In this document: in pieces, positions 23,348-31,495 of the stretch | Layout of the letters: every line of letters begins with the position of its first letter | Position numbering within the stretch: position 1 is the stretch's first letter | NCBI GenBank assembly: GCA_003994795.1 | Contig: AP018272.1 | Span: forward strand, 1-64,000 | Length of the DNA: 64,000 nucleotides | Origin: Cylindrospermum sp. NIES-4074 | Lineage (GTDB): Bacteria; Cyanobacteriota; Cyanobacteriia; Cyanobacteriales; Nostocaceae | Direction: 5' to 3' | The notes under the pieces: generated by a model | What the model saw: only the letters and a program-made list of their open reading frames with translations | Told to the model about the DNA's origin: nothing | The model's database searches: none | Program-made: the position numbers and the translations under genes

Positions 23348-25213
23348 ATGAGCCTTTACAAGAAAAATCTACCAGACAACCAGATGACTGCTAACTCGAC
23401 ATTAATTGAGGTGTCATCCTTTCAAGCACCTCTGGCTAGCATTGACTTTGGCAAGTTATTTCAACAGTTTAACAATCCCCAAGGTTGGATGATGGTAGGT
23501 GGAATGCTCTTCGTTTTACTGTTGTTGCAAATCAGTGGTACTGGTAAGGGAAAAATCACTACTGGTAAAGTCTCCCGTATCAGCGAGAAACTAGCAGCAA
23601 CTAACCTAGCACTTAAGCAAATCAAGGAGCATAAACACAATAAAGTTACCCTGTGGTCTGGTACTCCTCGCTATTGGGTAAAAGGCAAGTGGCGGGGGTT
23701 GCTGGCTAATCTGCAAACCATGCTTGGTGCTGCACCTACAGTTTGGTTTCCCAATGCCGAACGGGGAACACTGGTAATAGGTGCGCCTGGTTCTGGTAAA
23801 ACCTATTCAACCATAGACCGGATGCTAGAAAGTGCGATGCAGCAAGGTTTCCCAATCCTACTCTACGACAAGAAGGGCGACCAAATGCGACTCCATGCAC
23901 CCCTAGCAGCACGTTATGGTTACAAAGTACGAGTTTTTGCCCCCGGTGAACCCTTTAGCGGTGTGATTAATCCTTTGGATTATATGCGTGATGCACGGGA
24001 TGGGGTCATGGCAGGGGAAATTGGACAAGTGATTAATCGCAATGCTGCTAGTGGTGGTAAAAGTGATGAGTTCTTTGCTAAAGCCGGGGACTTGTTAGCT
24101 AAAGCACTATTGCAGTTGGTTAAGGGTTCTGCTTACCCAGATATGGCGATGCTTTATGCTGTGCTACGGTTGCCAAAATTGGTGCAGCGTCTTGACCATG
24201 CAGTACAATCCAAAAGGCTGGATGAATGGGTGGCGACTTCATTTATTCAATTTTTGAGTGCTAAGGATGCAGAGAAAACTATTTCCGGGATTTTGACGAC
24301 AGCAGCAGGTACTTTCTCATCTTTCATCCAAGCTGATTTGCTGAGGGCATTTATCGGTAAATCAGATATTCCCACTAAGCTGTCAGGTAGAGAGATGGTG
24401 GTGTTCAAACTGGATGATGAACGTCGCAGTGTGGTTGGCCCTTTGTTGGCAGCAGCAATGCACTTGATGATTGTTGGTAATTTGAGCCGTCCCCGCAAAG
24501 ACCCGTTGATTATTTCTTTGGATGAGTTGCCATCAATTAAGCTAGACCGACTGCCACAGTGGATTAATGAATATCGTTCCAATGGTGCTTGTTTTATTCT
24601 GGGTATCCAAAGTTTAGAGCAACTTTACGATATTTATGGGGATAAAATGGGAAGTGCGATCGCATCGGCTTGTAGTACTCATGTTCTGTTTAACCCTGGT
24701 AACTACAAAACGGCTGAGGATTACTCAAAGCGTTACGGTGAGCAGGAAGTGCTGATTAAAAATCGTACCACAGGGCGATCGCTAGGCGGACAAATGAGCC
24801 GTTCCATTAGCTTGAGTGAGAATTTGCAAAAAATGCCTGTCATCAGTGCTGACGAAATTTTGAAATTTCCGCAAGGTAAGTGCGTAATTACTAGTCCTGG
24901 TTACAGTTCAGGGGGACAAGCTTCTATTCCTTATCCTTTAATTATTCCTGTGTCGAAAGCCGATGAACAACGAGCCAAGGAAAGTGAGGCTCTTTGGGAC
25001 ACACAAGTTAGACCTGCGTTGTCAAGCCAGGTGATAATTCCTGATATTAAAACGCTAACACAAGCATTACATGAACGAATTGAGGAAGCAGGGCGGATGT
25101 TGCCATTGCCAGATGAAGATGTGGCTACAGTACAGGAATCTAGTAGTAGTGAACCTGATGTTTTGGAAAATTTTACTAGGCGAGTTTATCAAACACCAGG
25201 ATTGCAAGGATAA
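23348..25213 (+). CDS. Type IV coupling protein (TraD/VirD4/TraG family)
   Basis: A 621-residue ATPase that would link the relaxosome to the conjugation channel at the inner membrane. One membrane segment is seen at about 47-62 (WMMVGGMLFVLLLLQI). Walker A is GAPGSGKT at 145-152, followed by PILLYDKKGDQMRLHAPLAARYGYKVRVFAPGE, typical of the family. Walker B is PLIISLDELPS near 385-395, followed by FILGIQSLEQLYDIYGD, the conserved GxQSxxQL block of coupling proteins. The C-terminal 80 residues are polar. It is shorter in the N-terminal membrane region than classic VirD4 (one helix visible, not two). No relaxase is recognisable nearby. Same strand as the transglycosylase-like gene, opposite to the VirB cluster 33 kb away. 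Confidence 0.9.
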   Translation: MSLYKKNLPDNQMTANSTLIEVSSFQAPLASIDFGKLFQQFNNPQGWMMVGGMLFVLLLLQISGTGKGKITTGKVSRISEKLAATNLALKQIKEHKHNKVTLWSGTPRYWVKGKWRGLLANLQTMLGAAPTVWFPNAERGTLVIGAPGSGKTYSTIDRMLESAMQQGFPILLYDKKGDQMRLHAPLAARYGYKVRVFAPGEPFSGVINPLDYMRDARDGVMAGEIGQVINRNAASGGKSDEFFAKAGDLLAKALLQLVKGSAYPDMAMLYAVLRLPKLVQRLDHAVQSKRLDEWVATSFIQFLSAKDAEKTISGILTTAAGTFSSFIQADLLRAFIGKSDIPTKLSGREMVVFKLDDERRSVVGPLLAAAMHLMIVGNLSRPRKDPLIISLDELPSIKLDRLPQWINEYRSNGACFILGIQSLEQLYDIYGDKMGSAIASACSTHVLFNPGNYKTAEDYSKRYGEQEVLIKNRTTGRSLGGQMSRSISLSENLQKMPVISADEILKFPQGKCVITSPGYSSGGQASIPYPLIIPVSKADEQRAKESEALWDTQVRPALSSQVIIPDIKTLTQALHERIEEAGRMLPLPDEDVATVQESSSSEPDVLENFTRRVYQTPGLQG

Positions 25214-25429
25214 GAGGTAGGGAGCTTTTAAGAAGCGAAATCCAATAATATTTCGCATTGCTCACGGCGTAGAATATTCAGTGTTTGCTGCTGGATTTGG
25301 ACAGATTTTTTTCGCTTGTTTAGGTTGTCTTGCCCCCGTTTAATTCGGTGTTATAAGCTATCGTGTCTGTAATTTTCCAAAGCATTACAGAGTTACCAAA
25401 AATTATTACTGAATCTCATTAAGAGAATA

Positions 25430-26614
25430 TCACTTTTTACCCTTGACTTTCTTCAGTGCAGCTTGTCGTATATCTGCATTGAGCAAATAACCAAAGCCCA
25501 CCTTCTCTAAACGCAGCACAAATTCCTCTCGTGTATTGCCTAATTTACTAGCTGTAGCATCCAAATTCCAATTATGCTCTGCTAACTGACTCAGCAAAAA
25601 AACTCGACGAGTCTGCATTCCTGATAAGCGGTAAGTCTTCAAGTACTCCAATTCGCCATTTTCTCGAATAATCGCTTCCCCAATATGATTTTCTTCCTTG
25701 GGGTTGAGGTCAGTAATAAATCGTTGTAACACGAACGAACCAGCAGTATAGACTTTTTGGGAAATTAACTTGCGTCCTAACAGTCCCTCTGCCATGAAAC
25801 CCTGAAATGATGCCCAATCTGAACGCATATTTTGTACTGCTGCTCTCAACGCTGTTAAATCATTAATCTTTGATTCATCTAAAGATACACTCATGGGAAA
25901 AGTAGTATCGTGCAGTAAAGCGTATTGATATAATAATTCACCATAAAAATCTTCTAACAAGCTATTGTGCAAAAGTCGATAGTCCTCTGGTGTCGGGACT
26001 ACAAAAGCTGATGCTAATGCTTCGGCAACAAATACCAATACCCCAACCTGTCGGGAGTGAATTTCAAATACCCGCAAAGCATCTTCAAGTCCAGCAATAT
26101 AACGTCCATTAAAAGAGCTTTCTATTCGGCTACCTAGCCCATGAGAAAGGGCATATTTAGAATATTCACTCCAGGCAATATCAGGGCCAGAAAAAAACAT
26201 TGATAAAAATCCTTCCATTGCCAAGTGCAGTGGCAAAAATCTCAGTTGATTACTAGATTCCCGCTTCACCATTCGGTGCATCAACCGCACACTGGCGCAA
26301 CCATAGTTTAGCTGCTTACCGTCTGTTTTAAAAAGCTGTCCCCCAAAAGCCCCCACAGGACTGCCGTCATCAGTCCAAGACAACACTAGTCCGTGAGGAA
26401 CATAGGAAAAATATTTCATGCCTGGTGCTGTCATTTCTCCTGCTAAGGAAACAACTGTTAAATCTTCATCGTAGCTACGACGCAGCAAGCGCAAATCGTT
26501 ACGTACTTGATGGCGCAATAATGGCACAATACGCACTGCTCCCCGTATTTGAGAAGGAGCAATTTCTAGTCCTTTCAGTGATATGTCTGCTAACAGTTTG
26601 CTTTTGGATGACAT
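25430..26614 (-). CDS. ARPP-like protein ending in a Fis-type helix-turn-helix
   Basis: A 394-residue soluble protein. The first 200 residues include GAVRIVPLLRHQVRNDLRLL and GQLFKTDGKQLNYGCASVRLMHRM, which remind me of the ARPP family found with vWA proteins (low confidence), and ASAFVVPTPEDYRLLHNSLLEDFYGELLYQYA. The C-terminal part, LSQLAEHNWNLDATASKLGNTREEFVLRLEKVGFGYLL (about 344-381), matches the Fis/NtrC-type helix-turn-helix pattern (N-W-N-x-x-x-A-A-x-x-L-G-x-x-R-x-x-x-x-x-x-L). It shares strand with the vWA/TROVE-like gene 1 kb upstream in transcription order. Probably a regulator or adaptor of that set; activity unknown. Confidence 0.5.
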   Translation of the reverse strand: MSSKSKLLADISLKGLEIAPSQIRGAVRIVPLLRHQVRNDLRLLRRSYDEDLTVVSLAGEMTAPGMKYFSYVPHGLVLSWTDDGSPVGAFGGQLFKTDGKQLNYGCASVRLMHRMVKRESSNQLRFLPLHLAMEGFLSMFFSGPDIAWSEYSKYALSHGLGSRIESSFNGRYIAGLEDALRVFEIHSRQVGVLVFVAEALASAFVVPTPEDYRLLHNSLLEDFYGELLYQYALLHDTTFPMSVSLDESKINDLTALRAAVQNMRSDWASFQGFMAEGLLGRKLISQKVYTAGSFVLQRFITDLNPKEENHIGEAIIRENGELEYLKTYRLSGMQTRRVFLLSQLAEHNWNLDATASKLGNTREEFVLRLEKVGFGYLLNADIRQAALKKVKGKK

Positions 26615-26760
26615 AGGATGGAGGTCTATTTTTATTAACTTTAAGCAACACCGTATCTTGAGTAATATCAGTTTCTGTTATTGTTATCCTGAATCCAGTT
26701 TTTTGTCTTTAATATGTAAAATTTGATAGTGATATTGTATTGAGTGTAGCCATACTAAAC

Positions 26761-27507
26761 CTAACACTTTCTGCACTTGGCTCTACATATATTAACAGGA
26801 TTTATTATTTTGATATTGTCATCCTGCCGCTTCAGATTTCCAATTACTTTAATACTTGTTAGAGATAATGTTATTTTTAGTAATTCTGTTTTTTGTTCCT
26901 CGCTTAATCTTACTGGATATTTTCCATTTACTTTATCTTTTATTTTCGATTGAATATCTGATGTAAGTAATCCTAAATCAAACTCTACTCTATCGCCATT
27001 TTGAGAAATCGGCAAAAAAGAATACTCATCTTTGCTATCAAACCATTGCCTACTCACATAAGTATATTTTCCAGTATGTTGACCAATAAAAGGGTACTTA
27101 AAATGTCTCTCCCACCGTTCAGATTTATTGTTTTTATAATCCTGTTGGAACTCTTCAGGTATTCCGTGCTGGTTATCCGGCCACTTAGCACTATGATCTA
27201 CAACAAAAACTGTATCTAGCTGAATAGTATTTTTATTGGCAGCATCTCCACTACAGAAAAAAATATATGATCCTGCTGTGACATGAGAAGATTTCGGTAT
27301 AGGTTTTCTTCTTAATTGAGTAGCATGACAGTATGAATAAAGCCAGCTTTCTGAAAATACGAATGGGTCTTCATTTCCGCAGGGTTCATCAACCCAAACA
27401 TTACCTTGCCAATCTGTAAGTTTATCATCCATCAAAACCTTAGCTTTGACTTCAGTTTTTTTTCTTGCGTGATCAGGATGAAATATTAAATAATGTAGTG
27501 GTTCCAT
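26761..27507 (-). CDS. Hypothetical protein between the vWA and HTH genes
   Basis: A 248-residue protein that I cannot place. It contains aromatic-rich, strand-like segments: YSYCHATQLRRKPIPKSSHV, GSYIFFCSGDAANKNTIQLDTVFVVD, and ERHFKYPFIGQHTGKYTYVS. The layout, a compact domain with an IFFCSGD turn followed by a hydrophobic strand ending in Asp, faintly recalls small nucleic-acid-modification associated (EVE/ASCH-like or Nmad) domains, but I would not rely on it. The C-terminus has a Cys/Lys cluster CRAKCRKC. Its DNA is more AT-rich than the vWA gene upstream, so it may be a later arrival. Confidence 0.5.
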   Translation of the reverse strand: MEPLHYLIFHPDHARKKTEVKAKVLMDDKLTDWQGNVWVDEPCGNEDPFVFSESWLYSYCHATQLRRKPIPKSSHVTAGSYIFFCSGDAANKNTIQLDTVFVVDHSAKWPDNQHGIPEEFQQDYKNNKSERWERHFKYPFIGQHTGKYTYVSRQWFDSKDEYSFLPISQNGDRVEFDLGLLTSDIQSKIKDKVNGKYPVRLSEEQKTELLKITLSLTSIKVIGNLKRQDDNIKIINPVNICRAKCRKC

Positions 27508-27650
27508 AAGTCATCTGAATTTAAGTAATCTAACTATTTTATGTTCCGATAATTGTGGGATACACTTTGCAGAGAAGAAATTTTTTGGACAAAAGTATTT
27601 TATTTAAGCTATTGAAAATAAATCAATTTAATTGTTGCAAACTCTATACT

Positions 27651-29084
27651 CTACACCCTTAACATTTGCTTTACTCGCTCTGCTAAATACGCTTCCAGTT
27701 CGGCTAAAGATGCAGAACCTTCAGCAAATCGGGCAAAACCCAGCATTGTAGGTAAATCTTCTGCATCTCGTAATCCTACTGTGGGAATTGCGGAACTTAG
27801 AGGATGTAAAGAAAAGTCATCAGCATTGTAGACAGGATTGCAATGAATAATGGAAGTTTTTTGTTTTGGGTCTAAACGATCGCGATATACACGCAAAATT
27901 TCCGATGCTCCCCTGGGAGGGTCGTTTTCCCAACCGTCGGTTACAAGTACTACTAAATCTGCACCCCAGTCTAAAGCATCCAGTAGGGGTGTAGCTAGGT
28001 CTGTTTGTCCACGAGGTAGAATCAGGAGGGGATCACTGGTTGATGCTGTCCAAAAGGCTTGGTATTCCTGGGATGCTGCTTTTAGTAAGTAATGAGTAGC
28101 TAAAGCTACCCCTAGAGGACGACGATGTTTTTCGGTTGAACCTGAACTGGAGTAACTGCAATCTAGAACTGCGGCTACTCGTCCTAGTTTTAGGGGTGAT
28201 TTTCTTAATGTGAAGGCAGCAGATTTCTCTAATGCTTGGTTTAAGATATCCCACTGTTGTTTGCGAGTATCCAACGGCAAGGATAGGATATAGAGGGCCA
28301 AACGAGTTAGAGGGAGACGACCTAAATTGATGTCGATTTCTACTTCTGTGCGGTTGGCTGAACCTTGAAAGCGCAATTTTTCATTCAAGGTCATTTGTTC
28401 TTGAATACGGGATAAAAAGACTTCACGTTTAATTTCGTGTTTTGCTGCTAAACCTTCGGCAACTGTAAAGGGTAGCTGATAAACTGCTTTAGCACTATAG
28501 TGTGCTTGGCGAAATGTCTCGAATAACTCTGTTTGATAAACTTGCTGTTTCCATTTACCAAAGAGGAAATTACCTATTTCCCCTGGTAGGCTTAGGTGAG
28601 CATGGGAGGCGATCGCTCGAAATTTGGAGCGATACTTCACAGCATCAAAGTTAATGTCGCGTCTTTGCTGGAGATAATCGCGTGCGATCGCTCTGCTACG
28701 ACGATTATTGATCCCTCTTTTCCGCAATTGTTGCAATACGTCCCAACCTCGCTGTGGTGGTAGGGCTGTTAATGCTGCGGCAATTAATGCACCTTCTTCT
28801 TGTCGATGTTCAGGGGGTGTGTTTTTTCCTGTTGCTAGTAACTTGAGGATAATCTGCGCTTGGTTGAAGTGGTTAATCCCTGCTGCCAATGTCCGGGTAT
28901 ACAGTAAACGGTAATTACCTAAAATATAGTCGTGCAAAAAGTCAATAGATACGCGCTGCCCGTAACTATCACCGTAGAATTCACGCTGTCCTGTGCAAGC
29001 GAGGCAGGCATTAATGAACATGACTAAATCTTCCCTTGCCACTTGCTGATGTTGGTTAGCCCAATTAATGTCCATTTTTGGCAT
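27651..29084 (-). CDS. vWA-domain protein with TROVE/Ro60-like architecture
   Basis: A 477-residue protein from the ATG giving MPKMDINWANQHQQ (GAAAG upstream); an open frame from a TTG adds 30 residues that look non-coding. Residues about 1-300 are helical, as in TROVE modules of Ro60-type RNA-binding proteins. Residues about 310-470 form a vWA domain with an intact metal-ion site: LGRVAAVLDCSYSSSGS (D-x-S-x-S), a Thr-containing loop RGQTDLATPLLDAL, and ADLVVLVTDGWEND. Bacterial Ro proteins bind Y RNAs and take part in RNA quality control and repair; whether this protein binds RNA is inferred from overall shape only. Neighbours on the same strand (29226, 29460 upstream; 26761 and 25430 downstream) probably form its system. 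Confidence 0.68.
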   Translation of the reverse strand: MPKMDINWANQHQQVAREDLVMFINACLACTGQREFYGDSYGQRVSIDFLHDYILGNYRLLYTRTLAAGINHFNQAQIILKLLATGKNTPPEHRQEEGALIAAALTALPPQRGWDVLQQLRKRGINNRRSRAIARDYLQQRRDINFDAVKYRSKFRAIASHAHLSLPGEIGNFLFGKWKQQVYQTELFETFRQAHYSAKAVYQLPFTVAEGLAAKHEIKREVFLSRIQEQMTLNEKLRFQGSANRTEVEIDINLGRLPLTRLALYILSLPLDTRKQQWDILNQALEKSAAFTLRKSPLKLGRVAAVLDCSYSSSGSTEKHRRPLGVALATHYLLKAASQEYQAFWTASTSDPLLILPRGQTDLATPLLDALDWGADLVVLVTDGWENDPPRGASEILRVYRDRLDPKQKTSIIHCNPVYNADDFSLHPLSSAIPTVGLRDAEDLPTMLGFARFAEGSASLAELEAYLAERVKQMLRV

Positions 29085-29225
29085 AGTGGCTTTCTTTGAA
29101 GGGGGTACTGTTCGGGGAATGACGGCACGACAAGCTAGGATAGCATTACAGGCTAGGTTCGGAAGTCGCACCAAAGTCCCGCAAACAGTATTAGTGACTA
29201 TTTTAAGTTTTAAATCAGAAAATGG

Positions 29226-29411
29226 CTATAGGAATCCGACTTGAATCCTACGAGGATGCCCTAAGTCTAAAAACTCAGTTTGTGGGATTTCTGTAGGTAG
29301 TTTTTCAGTTTCGATTGTCCAGCGCCATTGTTCCCATCGACCCTGATATTCATCGTCTAGTTTAAGTAGTTCTGGTAGCAGCCATCCATGTTCACAAGGT
29401 TTAAGTATCAT
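29226..29411 (-). CDS. Small acidic hypothetical protein upstream of the vWA gene
   Basis: A 61-residue protein, MILKPCEHGWLLPELLKLDD then EYQGRWEQWRWTIETEKLPT, with a normal ATG start and a stop 142 bp before the ATG of the vWA/TROVE-like gene. It is rich in Trp, Glu and Leu. Same-strand genes lie on both sides, 48 bp from the one upstream. No family recognised; a partner of the vWA protein is possible by position. Confidence 0.45.
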   Translation of the reverse strand: MILKPCEHGWLLPELLKLDDEYQGRWEQWRWTIETEKLPTEIPQTEFLDLGHPRRIQVGFL

Positions 29412-29459
29412 TGGTATTAGTTATAATCTGTATTTGCCAATGAGTGAGGCATTAGCCTC

Positions 29460-30116
29460 TTAAATCTTGACTTCTGCAATATCTTCTAAATCAATCTTTG
29501 AGGATAATTCATGATTGACTAAATTTGATTGTGGTTTGTTTTCTTGAGATTGACTCAGTAATTTAATTAACCATTTTTCAGTCTGCCTATGATCCTTTTT
29601 ATTCCAACGTACATCTAATCTTTGGGCTGGTTGAACAGGATGTAATGCTAAAATCACGAGTTGTATTTGGTTAGGTTCTACTGAGTATTGTCTAGCCGTA
29701 GTCCACAACTTTACCCGGTCTTGCCAGCTTAAATCTGGATGGCGTACAGCCCATTCATAAAGTCTAGGGATACCTTGTTTGAAAGCTATATTTGTTAATA
29801 CTTGAATAAAGTGGTTTTCGTTATTAATCGTTAAAGGTGCAATGACTGGATTATCGACTAATAACTTCTTGCGGGATTGAAATATTTCTGGTGCAAGTTC
29901 CTGCATTTGAACAACCCACTGAGCGATTTGAGGATAGGCATTTAATAAAGGTTCTACAGGAAGTCTCAGAAATAGTTGTTTCATCACTAATTGGAAGTTG
30001 TTTGCAACTATAGTGTTGTATTCAGAGCGATTTGGATGAGATTTTTGACTGGGAAATAAAAGTGATTGCTGTGTTTTAGTAATTTGTTGAATATCAGCAA
30101 GATTAATTATCGGCAT
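29460..30116 (-). CDS. Hypothetical helical protein of the vWA gene cluster
   Basis: About 218 residues from the ATG giving MPIINLADIQQITKT. The open frame runs a further 56 residues upstream, but that part is translated from a GC-rich Nostoc repeat and is not credible. The protein is mostly helical, with LVMKQLFLRLPVEPLLNAYPQIAQWVVQMQELAPEIFQ and QGIPRLYEWAVRHPDLSWQDRVKLWTTARQYS, and an acidic end. No family recognised. It is the first gene of a minus-strand run continuing through 29226 to the vWA/TROVE-like gene. Confidence 0.5.
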   Translation of the reverse strand: MPIINLADIQQITKTQQSLLFPSQKSHPNRSEYNTIVANNFQLVMKQLFLRLPVEPLLNAYPQIAQWVVQMQELAPEIFQSRKKLLVDNPVIAPLTINNENHFIQVLTNIAFKQGIPRLYEWAVRHPDLSWQDRVKLWTTARQYSVEPNQIQLVILALHPVQPAQRLDVRWNKKDHRQTEKWLIKLLSQSQENKPQSNLVNHELSSKIDLEDIAEVKI

Positions 30117-30173
30117 GGTTGGGATAAAATTACATCTCTCCCATGCAGCGATAAGCTGCTGTGTTCTTTTTGT

Positions 30174-30325
30174 GTAAGCATTCAGCGTTCGACTCGGTTC
30201 GGCTACGCTCACGCCCGCGAAGTGGAGGTGACGCCGTAAGCGCAAAGCGCAGGCTTGTCTGCGACACGCTCCGCGAACCGCCAACGCGCAGCGTTCCGCA
30301 GGAAAGTCTATCAGCGGTCAGCTAA
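30174..30325. repeat. Degenerate MITE with GTAAGCATTCAGC end and GC-rich insert
   Basis: GTAAGCATTCAGC begins at 30174, the same left end as MITE copies at 13274 and 14484, and a CAGCGGTCAGC motif ends it near 30310-30320. The interior is GC-rich, with GCTACGCTCACGCCCGCGAAG and CGCAGCGTTCCGC scraps typical of Nostoc small repeats. It has been translated as a false N-terminal extension of the downstream gene. Confidence 0.55.
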
Positions 30326-30370
30326 ACAGGAAAAGTTAGGCTACCTGCCATTAAGAAACTTGATGATTTT

Positions 30371-30646
30371 AGCTAAGTACCTGTACAAAATTAATTTCCT
30401 ATCTTTTCATTCTGTATCCTTAATTGGATAAGGCACACAAGCAAAAGAGATGTACAATTTATTTTGCATGAGTACTTATCGGAACTCTTCAGGGCTACTA
30501 AAAACTCACACCAGACTGACAGTACAGTGGAAGTACTTTATTAAGTACCTAGACAGAATTAATTACATATTAGTTATTTACCAATCCTTTGCCATTCAAG
30601 AATTTCAGACGAGATTTTTATGTAATTAATTTTGTCCGATTACTTA
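30371..30646. repeat. Two related inverted-repeat elements, AAGTACCT...AATTAATT ends
   Basis: Arms AAGTACCTAGACAGAATTAATTACATA-like (30543-30569) and its inverted partner (30619-30645, TATGTAATTAATTTTGTC) enclose about 50 bp. A second, more worn pair lies at 30374-30397 and about 30450-30478, sharing TAAGTACCTGTACAAAATTAATT. They fill the gap between the cluster start and the DUF5674 pair; one arm overlaps the last codons of the 30644 gene. No gene seen here. Confidence 0.55.
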
Positions 30647-31006
30647 TGCTAAAGATTCAGACAGCAAGCCCGACATATCCAATACTCGCTCAGACCAAAC
30701 ACCAGATTGTTCTGCAACTTCAGTACGCACTTTTTCATCCGCCCAAATATCATCCCAAGTTAATTCCCACATCGCAAGTTGAACTTGAATATTCACCAAT
30801 TCCTCAGCTTGAAGAGGTTCTATTTCTGCTGCTGTCCACTCGATAAACCACTTAGTTTCTGAAATTATACTGGTCACTGCTTCTTTATAAGCAATATGAG
30901 AGAATGACCTAATCCGCGCTAAATTAGCAGCTATATGTCCTAAGCGATTTGGTATATTGTTGTCGCGTTGAAAGCGTGCTTGTTTTTCATCTAAATTCTG
31001 GTTCAT
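30644..31006 (-). CDS. Hypothetical protein paired with DUF5674
   Basis: A 120-residue helical, acidic protein (ATG at 31006: MNQNLDEKQARFQRDNNIPNRL...), with LARIRSFSHIAYKEAVTSIISETKWFIEWTAAE and QVQLAMWELTWDDIW. It overlaps the end of the DUF5674 gene by 20 bp, so the two are cotranscribed and probably act together. I know similar pairs in cyanobacteria without a demonstrated role. The two-gene size and overlap resemble a toxin-antitoxin layout, but neither protein has a recognised toxin fold. The last codons lie within a repeat arm, so the original C-terminus may have been altered. Confidence 0.5.
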   Translation of the reverse strand: MNQNLDEKQARFQRDNNIPNRLGHIAANLARIRSFSHIAYKEAVTSIISETKWFIEWTAAEIEPLQAEELVNIQVQLAMWELTWDDIWADEKVRTEVAEQSGVWSERVLDMSGLLSESLA

Positions 31007-31337
31007 AACCACCTATTAAGCTTTGAGTAATTTGCGTCACACGTTCTCGTATTGCAGGGTCTTGAATTATCATCGAGCGATTATTTTGAGTAGGGCGAAT
31101 ATTAATAATTGACTCGTAAGCCATTTTTTGTGTAAATGGTATCCAGTCTGCACCCCAAATATCTTTCTGCTTGCTACCATCTTTCAATAATGCTGCTTCG
31201 CACTCAGCGTGTTGCTGTCCACCTCCTGCAAGAATCCCTTTTTCTACATCAACTGCTATTTTGATATAAACTTCCAAAGTTTGCAGCATTTCCTCAACTT
31301 GTTTGAAAGTCGCACGCTCCTTGATAATAAGTATCAA
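30987..31337 (-). CDS. DUF5674-family protein
   Basis: A 116-residue protein starting at TTG (31337) with GAGG about 9 bp upstream; the family pattern MILIIKERAT begins right at this start, so TTG is the likely initiator. Diagnostic parts are VEEMLQTLEVYIKIAVDVEKGILAGGGQQHAECEAALLKDGS, QKDIWGADWIPF and INIRPTQNNRSMIIQDPAIRERV, which match the DUF5674 family as I know it. Function unknown. It sits first in a two-gene unit with the 30644 gene. Confidence 0.78.
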   Translation of the reverse strand: MILIIKERATFKQVEEMLQTLEVYIKIAVDVEKGILAGGGQQHAECEAALLKDGSKQKDIWGADWIPFTQKMAYESIINIRPTQNNRSMIIQDPAIRERVTQITQSLIGGYEPEFR

Positions 31338-31495
31338 ATTTTTACCTCATTAACCATATCGCTAGTATTTTTTACAACACAACCATAAGATAAAAGGTTG
31401 GTTATTTTTGCTTTGCTACAATAGCTCTTTAAATCCTACCCTGTGAGTACGTTGTTGAGGGTAGGTATTTCCGCAAGTTTAACAACTAGAAGATG

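Noticed and set aside
29085-29174. N-terminal extension of the vWA/TROVE-like protein from TTG
   Set aside because: The extra 30 residues (MVRLPNLACNAIL...) lack family character; the ATG at 29084 has a better ribosome-binding site and fits the domain start.
30117-30284. 56-residue N-terminal extension of the 29460 gene
   Set aside because: It is a translation of a GC-rich Nostoc repeat and of the MITE end, not of conserved protein.
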